Below, one piece after another: positions 1 through 6,157 of a DNA stretch of 9,062 nt. This DNA is from an uncultured Rhodospirillaceae bacterium (lineage in GTDB: Bacteria; Pseudomonadota; Alphaproteobacteria; Thalassobaculales; Thalassobaculaceae). The stretch spans positions 1-9,062 of the forward strand of contig CALAHL010000133.1 of assembly GCA_937891725.1 (NCBI GenBank), read 5' to 3'. The notes under the pieces were generated by a model. It made no database searches. It worked only from the letters and a program-made list of their open reading frames with translations, and had not been told where the DNA came from. The position numbers and the translations under genes are program-made. The stretch's first letter is position 1. Each line of letters opens with the position of its first letter.

Positions 1-153
1 CAACAGGAACGATATTTTGCCGGCACCGTCGCTGTTACCGAGATATTGGGCGGCAGTCCATGTGGCATTGGTCGCTTCGGTGTCGATAAACTTCTTCAGT
101 CGAGCCGTATTTGTTGGATTTATTGCATTTTGGAATTGTTTGATCTGGAACAC
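1..153 (-). CDS. Possible 5' part of an unrecognised gene, cut by the left edge
   Basis: An open minus-strand frame runs from a GTG at 153-151 to the window edge, giving 51 codons without a stop. The product would begin MFQIKQFQNAINPTN and is polar, rich in Asn, Thr, Gln and Ala, with no signal peptide or membrane segment in the visible part. An in-frame TGA lies just upstream, so GTG is the only reasonable start. It is preceded by GGTGATC, a 7-base match to the anti-Shine-Dalgarno sequence at the right aligned distance. It lies 44 bases downstream of pheA on the same strand. Third-position GC is lower than in the flanking genes, which could mean an accessory or transferred gene or simply non-coding DNA. 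I do not recognise a family. Confidence 0.35.
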   Translation of the reverse strand, partial: MFQIKQFQNAINPTNTARLKKFIDTEATNATWTAAQYLGNSDGAGKISFLL

Positions 154-155
154 GG

Positions 156-162
156 GATCACC
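156..162 (-). promoter_or_regulatory. Ribosome binding site supporting the GTG start at 153
   Basis: On the minus strand this reads GGTGATC, complementary to the 3' end of 16S rRNA past the usual GGAGG core. It sits two bases before the GTG, which places its GG about 8-9 bases upstream of the start. It is the main argument that the left-edge frame is translated. Confidence 0.3.
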
Positions 163-197
163 CCATTTTATCGCGCACCCAAAGGGTCGCTTTCAAC

Positions 198-1058
198 TTA
201 CCGCGTGTTGGCCTCGCTTCGGAACGGGTGCGCCGGATAGGTCCCGAGCACGCGAACGTCCCCCTTCGGACAGAAGAACTCCAGCTCCTGCAGCGCGAGT
301 TTCATGAGATGTTCTTCGGGGTGGCCTTCTGCGTCCACGTAGAACTGTGCCGCCTCGAACGATCCTCCGACCAGATAGCTTTCCAGCTTTGTCAGGTTGA
401 TGCCGTTGGTCGCAAACCCACCGAGCGCTTTGTAAAGGGCTGCGGGCACGCTACGGACTTTGAAGACAATCGTTGTCACGTTCGTTCGGTCGCCAATCGG
501 CGGGACGATGCCCTCACGTGCCATGATCAGAAACCGGGTCGTGTTGTGCTCGGCGTCTTCGACCGAGTCTTTCAGGATATCCAGACCGTAGACCTCTGCC
601 GCCAGGCTTGAGGCGATTGCGCCGACGGATTTGTCGCCCAGCTTGGCGATCTCTTCGGCGGCACCCGCATTATCCGCATGGTTCACCCGCTTGAGCTTGT
701 GAGCGCTGATCAAGCCACGACATTGCGCAAGGCCCATGGGATGGGCGCGGACCTCTTTCAGGTCCGCCAAAGTGGCCCCCGGCACCCCAAGCAGCATGTG
801 GTTCACGCGCTGAAAATGCTCACCGATGATGAACAGCCCGGATTCGGGCAACAGGTGGTGAATATCGGCCACTCGCCCGGCCACCGAATTCTCGACCGGG
901 ACCATCGCACGATCGGCGGTGCCGTCCTGCACGGCCGCCAGCATGTCCTCGAAGCTCTGACAGGGCAGCGTGTCAAACTCCGGCAGGGCGCTGGTGGACG
1001 CAAGGTGGGAGTAGGCGCCTGCAATACCCTGATAGGCGACGATCGGCTTCTTGGTCAT
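198..1058 (-). CDS. pheA: Prephenate dehydratase (monofunctional PheA with ACT domain)
   Basis: This cytoplasmic enzyme decarboxylates and dehydrates prephenate to phenylpyruvate, the committed step to phenylalanine. The 286-residue product has the normal length for a monofunctional dehydratase and lacks the chorismate mutase domain of enterobacterial PheA. The catalytic domain covers about residues 4-180. It starts VAYQGIAGAYSHLA, carries VPVENS at 53-58 and the signature Thr-Arg-Phe at 174-176 (NTTRFLIM). An ACT regulatory domain follows at about 194-272 with GINLTKLES at 219-227. The Phe-binding motifs usually written GAL and ESRP read AAL and ESYL here; as I recall, alphaproteobacterial homologues also show the ESY form. 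The ATG overlaps the kdsB stop as ATGA, and GGAG on the minus strand at 1067-1070 is its ribosome binding site, so translation is probably coupled to kdsB. Feedback control by phenylalanine through the ACT domain is expected from the family. Confidence 0.96.
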   Translation of the reverse strand: MTKKPIVAYQGIAGAYSHLASTSALPEFDTLPCQSFEDMLAAVQDGTADRAMVPVENSVAGRVADIHHLLPESGLFIIGEHFQRVNHMLLGVPGATLADLKEVRAHPMGLAQCRGLISAHKLKRVNHADNAGAAEEIAKLGDKSVGAIASSLAAEVYGLDILKDSVEDAEHNTTRFLIMAREGIVPPIGDRTNVTTIVFKVRSVPAALYKALGGFATNGINLTKLESYLVGGSFEAAQFYVDAEGHPEEHLMKLALQELEFFCPKGDVRVLGTYPAHPFRSEANTR

Positions 1059-1819
1059 GCGGAGTCTCCGGAAATCTGGGGATTGGGGCGCAGAAGCGTG
1101 CGCGCCCGGTCAAGCTGAGCGGCGGTGTCGACGCCTAGGGGAACGGTTTCAACCCGTGCGACTTCAATCCGCATTCCCGCCTCCAGCGCGCGCAGTTGCT
1201 CAAGCCTCTCGCGCCGCTCCAAAGGGGAAGGGGGAAGCGCGACGAAACGATCCAGGGCGGCGCTGCGATAGGTGTAGATTCCGATATGATGAAATACCTC
1301 GCCCTCGCCCCAGGGAACGGGATATTTCGAGAAGTAGAGCGCCCGACCAAACCGTCCATCGCTTTCCCAGGCCGCAACCACCTTGTTCACGCTGGTCTCA
1401 TCGAGATCTGCGGAATCTGTGATCGAGGCTGCCACCGTGCCCATCGCAGCGTCCGGCATCCGTACCAGCGCCTCGACCGCAGCCCGCGTGGTGTGGGGCT
1501 CCAGAACCGGCAGATCTCCCTGGATGTTGACGATGATGTCATGCATCCGATCCGGATCGGCGAGACCAAGCGCTTGGTGAATCCGATCGGTCCCGGAGGG
1601 CAGGTCGGGATCCGTCAGAACCGCTTCTCCGCCGACCGCCAGGACGGCCTCGGCAATCGCAGCGTCGCCCGCTGCGACCACGACACGCCCGACATCCGCC
1701 TCCAAGGCCCGCCGCCAGACCTGGACGATCATGGGCTCGCCATGGATGTCCGCCAGCGCCTTCTCGGGTAACCGGGTCGAGGCAAGCCGGGCGGGAATGA
1801 GGACGATTGGGCGTGTCAT
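1055..1819 (-). CDS. kdsB: 3-deoxy-manno-octulosonate cytidylyltransferase (CMP-KDO synthetase)
   Basis: The enzyme activates KDO with CTP to make CMP-KDO for the inner core of lipopolysaccharide, which implies an LPS-bearing Gram-negative host. The 254-residue product has the family length and a nucleotidyltransferase fold. The CTP-binding motif PARLASTRLPEK lies at 9-20, SGTDR at 75-79, and the metal-binding Asp102 is in NIQGDLP, where many homologues have GDEP. HHIGIYTYR and the PPSPLERRERLEQLRALE helix are typical of the C-terminal half. I chose the ATG at 1819 because MTRPIVLIPAR matches the conserved N-terminus. The frame remains open another 29 codons upstream, but that stretch does not look like family sequence. 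No strong Shine-Dalgarno is seen before this ATG. It is the first gene of a two-gene unit with pheA, divergent from the cytochrome c gene. Pairing of kdsB with pheA near an anchored cytochrome c is, from memory, a recurring alphaproteobacterial arrangement. Confidence 0.95.
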   Translation of the reverse strand: MTRPIVLIPARLASTRLPEKALADIHGEPMIVQVWRRALEADVGRVVVAAGDAAIAEAVLAVGGEAVLTDPDLPSGTDRIHQALGLADPDRMHDIIVNIQGDLPVLEPHTTRAAVEALVRMPDAAMGTVAASITDSADLDETSVNKVVAAWESDGRFGRALYFSKYPVPWGEGEVFHHIGIYTYRSAALDRFVALPPSPLERRERLEQLRALEAGMRIEVARVETVPLGVDTAAQLDRARTLLRPNPQISGDSA

Positions 1820-2065
1820 AGGGCCATTCGTTTGGAGACGGGTGCTCGTTTCGCGGCACCATGCCGCATCACTGCCCGGTGATACGCCAGCCGGCTCAGG
1901 TTGCACAAGCCGCCGGTGCGGAGTAAGCCGTACGATTAGATGGTAGAACCGTGCGTTCGATGTTGAGGGACGGCGTCGCCATGGCTATGTTAGCGCCGCG
2001 CAGAGGCATGCTCGAGGGAGCGGCATCGCGCGAGACCTGTTTGCGAGACGAGGGGACTTGAGTTC
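1820..2065. other. Divergent intergenic region between kdsB and cytochrome c genes
   Basis: This 246-bp spacer must hold the promoters for kdsB-pheA (leftward) and the cytochrome c-hisN pair (rightward). The only promoter-like words I see are weak. TCTAAT on the minus strand at 1939-1934 resembles a -10 box about 115 bases before kdsB, but no -35 box lies at the proper distance. TTGCAC at 1901-1906 on the plus strand resembles a -35 box but lacks a good -10 partner. AGGGG at 2051-2055 is the likely ribosome binding site for the cytochrome gene. No convincing small gene, strong inverted repeat or riboswitch was found. Confidence 0.5.
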
Positions 2066-2662
2066 ATGGCGTCGCTTGAAACCAACAAAGTATTGGCCGC
2101 AGTTCTGTGTGCGGGTCTGCTGGCCATGGCGACCGGCAAGGTCGCCGAAGGCCTGCGTCACCCCCATGAGTTGGAGGAGAACGCCTTCAAGATCGAGGTT
2201 GCGAATGCGGAGCCGAGCGGTGAGGCAACTGCCGGCCCGCCGCCGGTGGAACCGGTCCTCCCGCTTCTGGCATCGGCTGATCTGGCTGCCGGCGAGGCGT
2301 TGGCAAAGAAATGCGTCGCCTGCCACAGCCTGGACGAGGGTGGCGGCAACAAGGTAGGCCCGGCGCTCTGGGATGTGGTTGGGCGGCAGAAAGCATCCAT
2401 GGAAGGTTTCTCGTATTCCGATGCCTTGGCAAGTTTCAGCGACCCGAAGGACTGGACCTACGCGTCTCTGAACAAGTTTCTGCACAAGCCAAAGGAATAC
2501 ATTTCGGGAACGAAGATGAATTATGCCGGCCTCAAGAAAGCGTCGGAGCGGGCCGATCTGATTGCTTATCTGCGGACCCTCGCCGGCACCCCGGCTCCGC
2601 TGCCGACCGACGAAGAGATCCAGGCGGCTGAAGCCGAGTTCAAGGCGGCGACCGGCGGCTGA
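2066..2662 (+). CDS. Membrane-anchored class I cytochrome c (CycM / cytochrome c-552 type)
   Basis: This protein is probably an electron carrier tethered to the periplasmic face of the inner membrane, passing electrons from the bc1 complex to a terminal oxidase. Of 198 residues, 9-24 form a hydrophobic segment (VLAAVLCAGLLAMATG) with no clear cleavage site, so it is likely a signal-anchor. A Pro/Glu-rich linker spans about 45-70. The haem domain follows: the covalent attachment motif CVACH is at 83-87 with His87 as proximal ligand, NKVGPALWDVVGR follows, and Met151 in GTKMNYAGLKK is the distal ligand. That spacing matches mitochondrial-type cytochromes c. An acidic tail after 175 is rich in Glu and Ala. 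The ATG is preceded by AGGGG ten bases upstream. hisN follows 42 bases downstream on the same strand. The alphaproteobacterial CycM family has this architecture, but the exact partner oxidase cannot be assigned here. Confidence 0.93.
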   Translation: MASLETNKVLAAVLCAGLLAMATGKVAEGLRHPHELEENAFKIEVANAEPSGEATAGPPPVEPVLPLLASADLAAGEALAKKCVACHSLDEGGGNKVGPALWDVVGRQKASMEGFSYSDALASFSDPKDWTYASLNKFLHKPKEYISGTKMNYAGLKKASERADLIAYLRTLAGTPAPLPTDEEIQAAEAEFKAATGG

Positions 2663-2704
2663 ACCGACCGGTCCTTACCGCCTTGTGCGGACTGGAACAC
2701 CAAT

Positions 2705-3490
2705 ATGCCGTCGCTCGATACCGAAGAAATGGTCGCGTTCGTCAAAGATCTGGCGGACGCGGCGGCCCCGATCGTCGCCAGGTATTTTCGAACCGGTCTT
2801 GCCGTTGACCGGAAGGCCGACAACAGTCCGGTGACGGCAGGGGATCGGGCGGTCGAGACCCGGCTGCGGGAGATGATCGAGGCACGGTTTCCGGATCACG
2901 GTATCGCCGGCGAGGAATACGGCGTGGTACGCGGCGATGCGCGCTACGTGTGGTCGATCGACCCAATCGACGGGACAAAGTCCTTCATCTCGGGACGTCC
3001 GTTCTTCGGAACGCTGATCGGTCTGCTGGAGGATGGCGAGCCGATCCTGGGAGCCGTCGACTGTTCGTTCATTAGAGAACGCTGGATCGGTGGTCGGGGC
3101 GTGCCGACAACGTTCAACGGCGTCCCCGCGAAATCCCGGACCGGCGTGAGCATGGCGGAAGCCACATTGGCCGCCACCTCACCGGACATGTTCGAGACAC
3201 CCGAGGAGACAGCGGCGTTCGCGCGTCTGAAGGACCGCGTTCGCCTGACGCTTTACGCCGGTGACTGCCACAATTACGGTTTGCTGGCGTCCGGGCACTT
3301 GGACCTGGTGGTTGAAGCAGGTTTGCAGGACTACGATTATCTGGGTCCGTGTGCGGTGATTGAGGCGGCGGGCGGTATGGTCACCGATTGGCAGGGCAAC
3401 CCCGTCCGGCGCGATTCAACTTCGAAAATCCTCGCCGCCGGCTCAAAAGACCTCCATACGGCAGCTCTTGAGATCCTGAACGCCGGGTAG
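2705..3490 (+). CDS. hisN: Histidinol-phosphatase, inositol monophosphatase family (HisN)
   Basis: The product likely hydrolyses histidinol phosphate to histidinol, the penultimate stage of histidine synthesis, in bacteria that lack the HisB-type phosphatase. The 261 residues form a complete IMPase fold. The metal-binding residues are visible: Glu70/Glu71 in GEE, Asp86, Asp89 and the DPIDGT box at 86-91, and Asp211 in the motif around QDYDYLGPCAVIEAAGG. The stretch DGTKSFISGRPFFGTLI is characteristic of HisN rather than of SuhB or CysQ, where the residues after DGT differ. The adjacent convergent hisI supports the histidine assignment. The gene starts 42 bases after the cytochrome c stop, probably on the same transcript, with only a weak GGA-type ribosome site. 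A broader inositol-phosphatase activity cannot be excluded. Confidence 0.9.
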   Translation: MPSLDTEEMVAFVKDLADAAAPIVARYFRTGLAVDRKADNSPVTAGDRAVETRLREMIEARFPDHGIAGEEYGVVRGDARYVWSIDPIDGTKSFISGRPFFGTLIGLLEDGEPILGAVDCSFIRERWIGGRGVPTTFNGVPAKSRTGVSMAEATLAATSPDMFETPEETAAFARLKDRVRLTLYAGDCHNYGLLASGHLDLVVEAGLQDYDYLGPCAVIEAAGGMVTDWQGNPVRRDSTSKILAAGSKDLHTAALEILNAG

Positions 3491-3499
3491 TTCTGGGCT

Positions 3500-3934
3500 T
3501 CAGTAAACCGCCTTGGGATCATAGGTTTTCGCCGCCACTGTTTCCAAAGACGCGGCACCGGTGCCGTCGGACACGACCTTGCGGTAGAAGCAGGAGCGGT
3601 GGCCGACATGACAGGCGCCCGGTCCGACCTGTTCGACCGTCAGGAGCACCGCATCCTGATCGCAATCGAGCCGGATTTCTTTCACCTTCTGGACGTGACC
3701 CGAACTTTCTCCTTTGCGCCACATGCGCGCGCGGGAGCGGGAATAGAAGTGCGCCTCGCCGGTCGTGATCGTGGCAGACAGAGCCGCCTCGTCCATCCAT
3801 GCGATCATCAGGATCTCGCCGGTCTCCGAATCCTGCGAGATCGCGGCCACCAACCCGTCCCTGTCGAACTTCGGGGCGAGGGTGGAGCCTTCCTCAATCT
3901 CGGCGGTGGAGCCGCGCGCGGCGAAGACCGTCAT
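3500..3934 (-). CDS. hisI: Phosphoribosyl-AMP cyclohydrolase (monofunctional HisI)
   Basis: This zinc enzyme opens the adenine ring of phosphoribosyl-AMP to give ProFAR, the third step of histidine biosynthesis, in the cytoplasm. The 144-residue product carries the whole cyclohydrolase domain: ILMIAWMDEAAL at 41-52, HFYSRSRARMWRKGESSGH at 62-80, the metal motif DCDQD at 90-94, and the zinc cysteines Cys91, Cys108 and Cys115 in CHVGHRSCFY. There is no C-terminal HisE domain, so phosphoribosyl-ATP pyrophosphatase must be encoded elsewhere. The short tail after 117, ending DPKAVY, looks like the normal end seen in relatives. Its ATG directly abuts the TAG of the upstream M20 peptidase gene, and AAAGG on the minus strand about ten bases before the ATG lies inside that gene. 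Translation is therefore probably coupled. Its 3' end faces hisN with a 9-bp gap. Confidence 0.96.
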   Translation of the reverse strand: MTVFAARGSTAEIEEGSTLAPKFDRDGLVAAISQDSETGEILMIAWMDEAALSATITTGEAHFYSRSRARMWRKGESSGHVQKVKEIRLDCDQDAVLLTVEQVGPGACHVGHRSCFYRKVVSDGTGAASLETVAAKTYDPKAVY

Positions 3935-5089
3935 CTAGGAGAGCCTTTCAAACATCTTGACCCACATGCCCGCACGAGGGGCGAGGGAGGAGATATAGAT
4001 CTGCTCCTCCAGAGTATGGGCACCGCGACCATCGGCACCGAGCCCATCCAGCGTAGGCACTCCCACAGCGGCCGAAAAGTTTCCATCGGAGCCTCCGCCG
4101 GTCAGCGGGGTTGTCTCCAATTCGAAACCGACATCGGCGGCAGCAGCTTTCGCTTCCTCGAACAGCGCCAGAATCGCGTCCGAGCGTTCGTAGGGAGGAC
4201 GATTCATGCCGCCGGTGATCTTGATTGAGACATCGGGGTCATGCGGTTTCCGGTCCAGAATCTTGGCGACCAACTCTTCCCCATCCTCCGCGGAGACCAC
4301 CCGAAGGTCGATCTCGCATTTCGCGTCGCGCGGAATCACGTTGACGCCGGTGCCGCCGGACAGCAGCCCGACATTCGTCGTCACCCCCCGGTCGTACTCG
4401 GTCAGCGCCTCGATCTCCAGAATGTGGTGGGCCATCTCCTTGATCGCCGAGCGGCCGTCGGAATGCTGGGCACCGGAATGGGCGGGGCGGCCTGTGATGG
4501 TCATCTCGAACCGTCCGACACCCTTTCGGGCGGTCACGATCTTGCCGCCGTCGCGGGCTGGCTCGGTGACGAGTACGTATTTGGCCTTTTTCGCCTCGGC
4601 CTCGATCACCGCCCGGCTGGTCGGGCTGCCGACTTCCTCTTCTGAGACGAACAGGAATGTGACCGGAAGGTTCGGCTTGCTGCCCATCCGTTGCAGGTGG
4701 CGGTAGGCGTAGTAGGGCAAGTAGGCCCCCGCCTTCATGTCGTAGATCCCGGGGCCGTAGACGCTGTCGCCCTCACGCCGGATCGGGTTGGCGCCGTCCT
4801 TGGTGCCCATCGGGTGGACGGTATCCATGTGGGACAAGACCAGCAGGGCCGGCTTGCCTTCTTCCCAATCGGGGGTGCGCGCGATCACAAGGTCTCCGAA
4901 GCCGTCTCGGCCCGGCACCCGCTCCATGTTCAGACCAAGACCTTCGAACTGAGCCTCGACCTTCGCGGCGAGCTTGTTCACCTCCTCCGCATGGTAGGTC
5001 GGAGTCTCGATCTCCACCCATTCAAGGATACCCTCCAGGATTTCCTCGGCGTCGATCTTCGGCTCGTTGTCGCGTTCGGCCACGGACAT
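3935..5089 (-). CDS. M20-family zinc metallopeptidase (glutamate carboxypeptidase/deacylase type)
   Basis: This is a cytoplasmic two-zinc amidohydrolase of the M20 family, which cleaves peptide or N-acyl amide bonds next to a free carboxylate. All 384 residues fit a full-length enzyme. The ligand set can be read off: His87 and Asp89 in SHMDTVHPMG, bridging Asp117 in GIYDMKAG, the EEE at 150-152 with Glu151 as probable general base and Glu152 as metal ligand, Glu176 in TEP, and His358 in GAHTLEEQIY. The dimerisation domain lies at about 185-290 with GRPAHSGAQHSDGRSAI, and GGGSDGNF is at 331-338. There is no signal peptide, unlike exported CPG2 of Pseudomonas. The order of motifs is closest to carboxypeptidase G2, though acetylornithine deacetylase or succinyl-diaminopimelate desuccinylase relatives share most of them, so the substrate is open. 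TGGAGAA eight bases before the ATG is a good ribosome site. It is followed with no spacer by hisI. Confidence 0.88.
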   Translation of the reverse strand: MSVAERDNEPKIDAEEILEGILEWVEIETPTYHAEEVNKLAAKVEAQFEGLGLNMERVPGRDGFGDLVIARTPDWEEGKPALLVLSHMDTVHPMGTKDGANPIRREGDSVYGPGIYDMKAGAYLPYYAYRHLQRMGSKPNLPVTFLFVSEEEVGSPTSRAVIEAEAKKAKYVLVTEPARDGGKIVTARKGVGRFEMTITGRPAHSGAQHSDGRSAIKEMAHHILEIEALTEYDRGVTTNVGLLSGGTGVNVIPRDAKCEIDLRVVSAEDGEELVAKILDRKPHDPDVSIKITGGMNRPPYERSDAILALFEEAKAAAADVGFELETTPLTGGGSDGNFSAAVGVPTLDGLGADGRGAHTLEEQIYISSLAPRAGMWVKMFERLS

Positions 5090-5194
5090 GTCGGTGTTCT
5101 CCAGTGAGTTTCAGTCGAAATCGGCGCTTATCCTAGGCGGGACGGGCAGGTCGCACCAGCCATGGGACGGCATCGGTCCCTGCGCCAGGATGCC
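5090..5194. other. Intergenic spacer upstream of the M20 peptidase gene
   Basis: These 105 bp separate the stop of the dehydrogenase gene from the start of the peptidase gene, both on the minus strand. This is where a peptidase-hisI promoter and any terminator for the upstream unit should lie. A 5-bp perfect inverted repeat, gggac at 5164-5168 and gtccc at 5176-5180 with a 7-base loop, is present but has no T-tract. TAGGAT on the minus strand near 5136 loosely resembles a -10 box with no good -35 partner. Neither is strong enough to call as a site. Confidence 0.4.
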
Positions 5195-6157
5195 TCAATA
5201 ACCCGCCGACCGATCCACCAGTGACGCAAGCGGACGGCCGTCGAGAAACCGGGCAGCATTTTCCACGACCAACTCCGCCACCAAGGCGTCTCGGTTCGGG
5301 TGCAACCCGCCCACATGGGGCCAGACGTCAATACCGGGGGTCGTCCAGAACGCGTGTTCGCTCGGCAGCGGCTCGGTTCGGAAGACGTCCAGGACGGCCC
5401 CCGCAATCACGCCATCGGTCACGGCGCGAACCAGATCCGTGTCGACCACTGAAGCGCCCCGACCGAAGTTGAGGAGGTAGGCGCTCGGCTTCATCCGGGC
5501 GAGCCTGGCTGCGTTCATGAAGTCTTTGGTGTGGTCCGTGGTCGGCAACAGCAACAGCACGAAATCGGATTCGGCCAAAACCTCGTCGGTCTGGTCCGGA
5601 GTGAAGACAGCACTCACATGTTCGGCGGGAGCACCCGAGCGCCTGGTTCCGTTGACCCGGATCTCCAAGGCCGCGGCCTTGCGGGCCAACTCTTGCCCGA
5701 TGGTTCCCAGGCCGAGGATCCCCAATGTCTTGCCGGTGAGAGGTTCCGACGTTCGGCGGGTCCAGCGGCTGTCGCGTTGATCGAGCGCGGCGGCGACGAT
5801 CGGCTTGGTCAGGTGAAAGAGGGCGGCCAGAATATTTTCAGGCATTTGGACCCGATGCACCCCACGTGCCGCACAGAACGGCAGATCATCGGGCAGATCC
5901 GGGCGCGAGAGCCAACTTTCCACCCCTGCCATCGTTGCCTGCAGCCATCTAAGCCGGGGCATCCGCGCGAGTAGGCCAGCCGGCGCCGCCCAGGCCAACA
6001 TCGCATCGGCGGTGGCGAAGTCCTCTTCCGACGGCGACGAGTCCCGTTCAACCGGGATCAGCCGCATCCGCTTGTCCAATCCGGCACCACGCATCGCGTC
6101 GACATAGACCCCCGGGTTGTCGATCCACAGGATCATAGAGGGCTGGTCGGTGGTCAT
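5195..6157 (-). CDS. D-isomer 2-hydroxyacid dehydrogenase, glyoxylate/hydroxypyruvate reductase A type
   Basis: The product is a cytoplasmic NAD(P)H-dependent reductase of small 2-oxoacids, closest in layout to GhrA, which reduces glyoxylate and hydroxypyruvate. The 320 residues include a substrate-binding domain built from both termini and a central Rossmann domain with GLGTIG at 149-154. The catalytic triad is intact: Arg233 in NFGRGASV, Glu262 in FRTEPLP, and His281 in VWPHVGGLHP. After the second Rossmann strand the sequence reads TRRSG (171-175) in place of an acidic residue, which suggests NADPH preference. The W71-L-Q motif and HVGGLHP are typical of the GhrA subgroup rather than of SerA or LdhA. 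The start overlaps the cyclase stop as ATGA, with GGAG on the minus strand nine bases upstream, so the two are almost certainly co-translated. The real substrate is not determined by these motifs. Confidence 0.9.
   Translation of the reverse strand: MTTDQPSMILWIDNPGVYVDAMRGAGLDKRMRLIPVERDSSPSEEDFATADAMLAWAAPAGLLARMPRLRWLQATMAGVESWLSRPDLPDDLPFCAARGVHRVQMPENILAALFHLTKPIVAAALDQRDSRWTRRTSEPLTGKTLGILGLGTIGQELARKAAALEIRVNGTRRSGAPAEHVSAVFTPDQTDEVLAESDFVLLLLPTTDHTKDFMNAARLARMKPSAYLLNFGRGASVVDTDLVRAVTDGVIAGAVLDVFRTEPLPSEHAFWTTPGIDVWPHVGGLHPNRDALVAELVVENAARFLDGRPLASLVDRSAGY

Noticed and set aside
17..307. Plus-strand 96-codon open frame at the left edge
   Set aside because: It has no ribosome site, runs into the 3' end of pheA antisense, and its second half is Arg/Pro-rich. 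The opposite-strand frame at 1-153 has better initiation signals.
228..1118. Long plus-strand open frames opposite pheA (228-611 and 678-1118)
   Set aside because: They lie antisense to a clear pheA in a high-GC genome, where such open frames arise by codon bias. No recognisable protein features.
1820..1906. 29-codon N-terminal extension of KdsB from an upstream start at 1906
   Set aside because: The conserved family N-terminus begins at the ATG at 1819, and the extension shows no family resemblance or ribosome site.
1934..1939. TCTAAT on the minus strand as the kdsB promoter -10 box
   Set aside because: Matches 5 of 6 consensus bases, but no -35 box at 16-18 bp. Alphaproteobacterial promoters are poorly predicted by eye.
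4206..4706. 166-codon plus-strand open frame opposite the M20 peptidase gene, and a similar one at 3599-4228
   Set aside because: Both are antisense to genes with complete catalytic motifs. Their products are Arg/Ser/Pro-rich shadow translations.
5164..5180. 5-bp inverted repeat downstream of the dehydrogenase gene as an intrinsic terminator
   Set aside because: The stem is short, the loop is 7 bases, and there is no T-tract on either strand.
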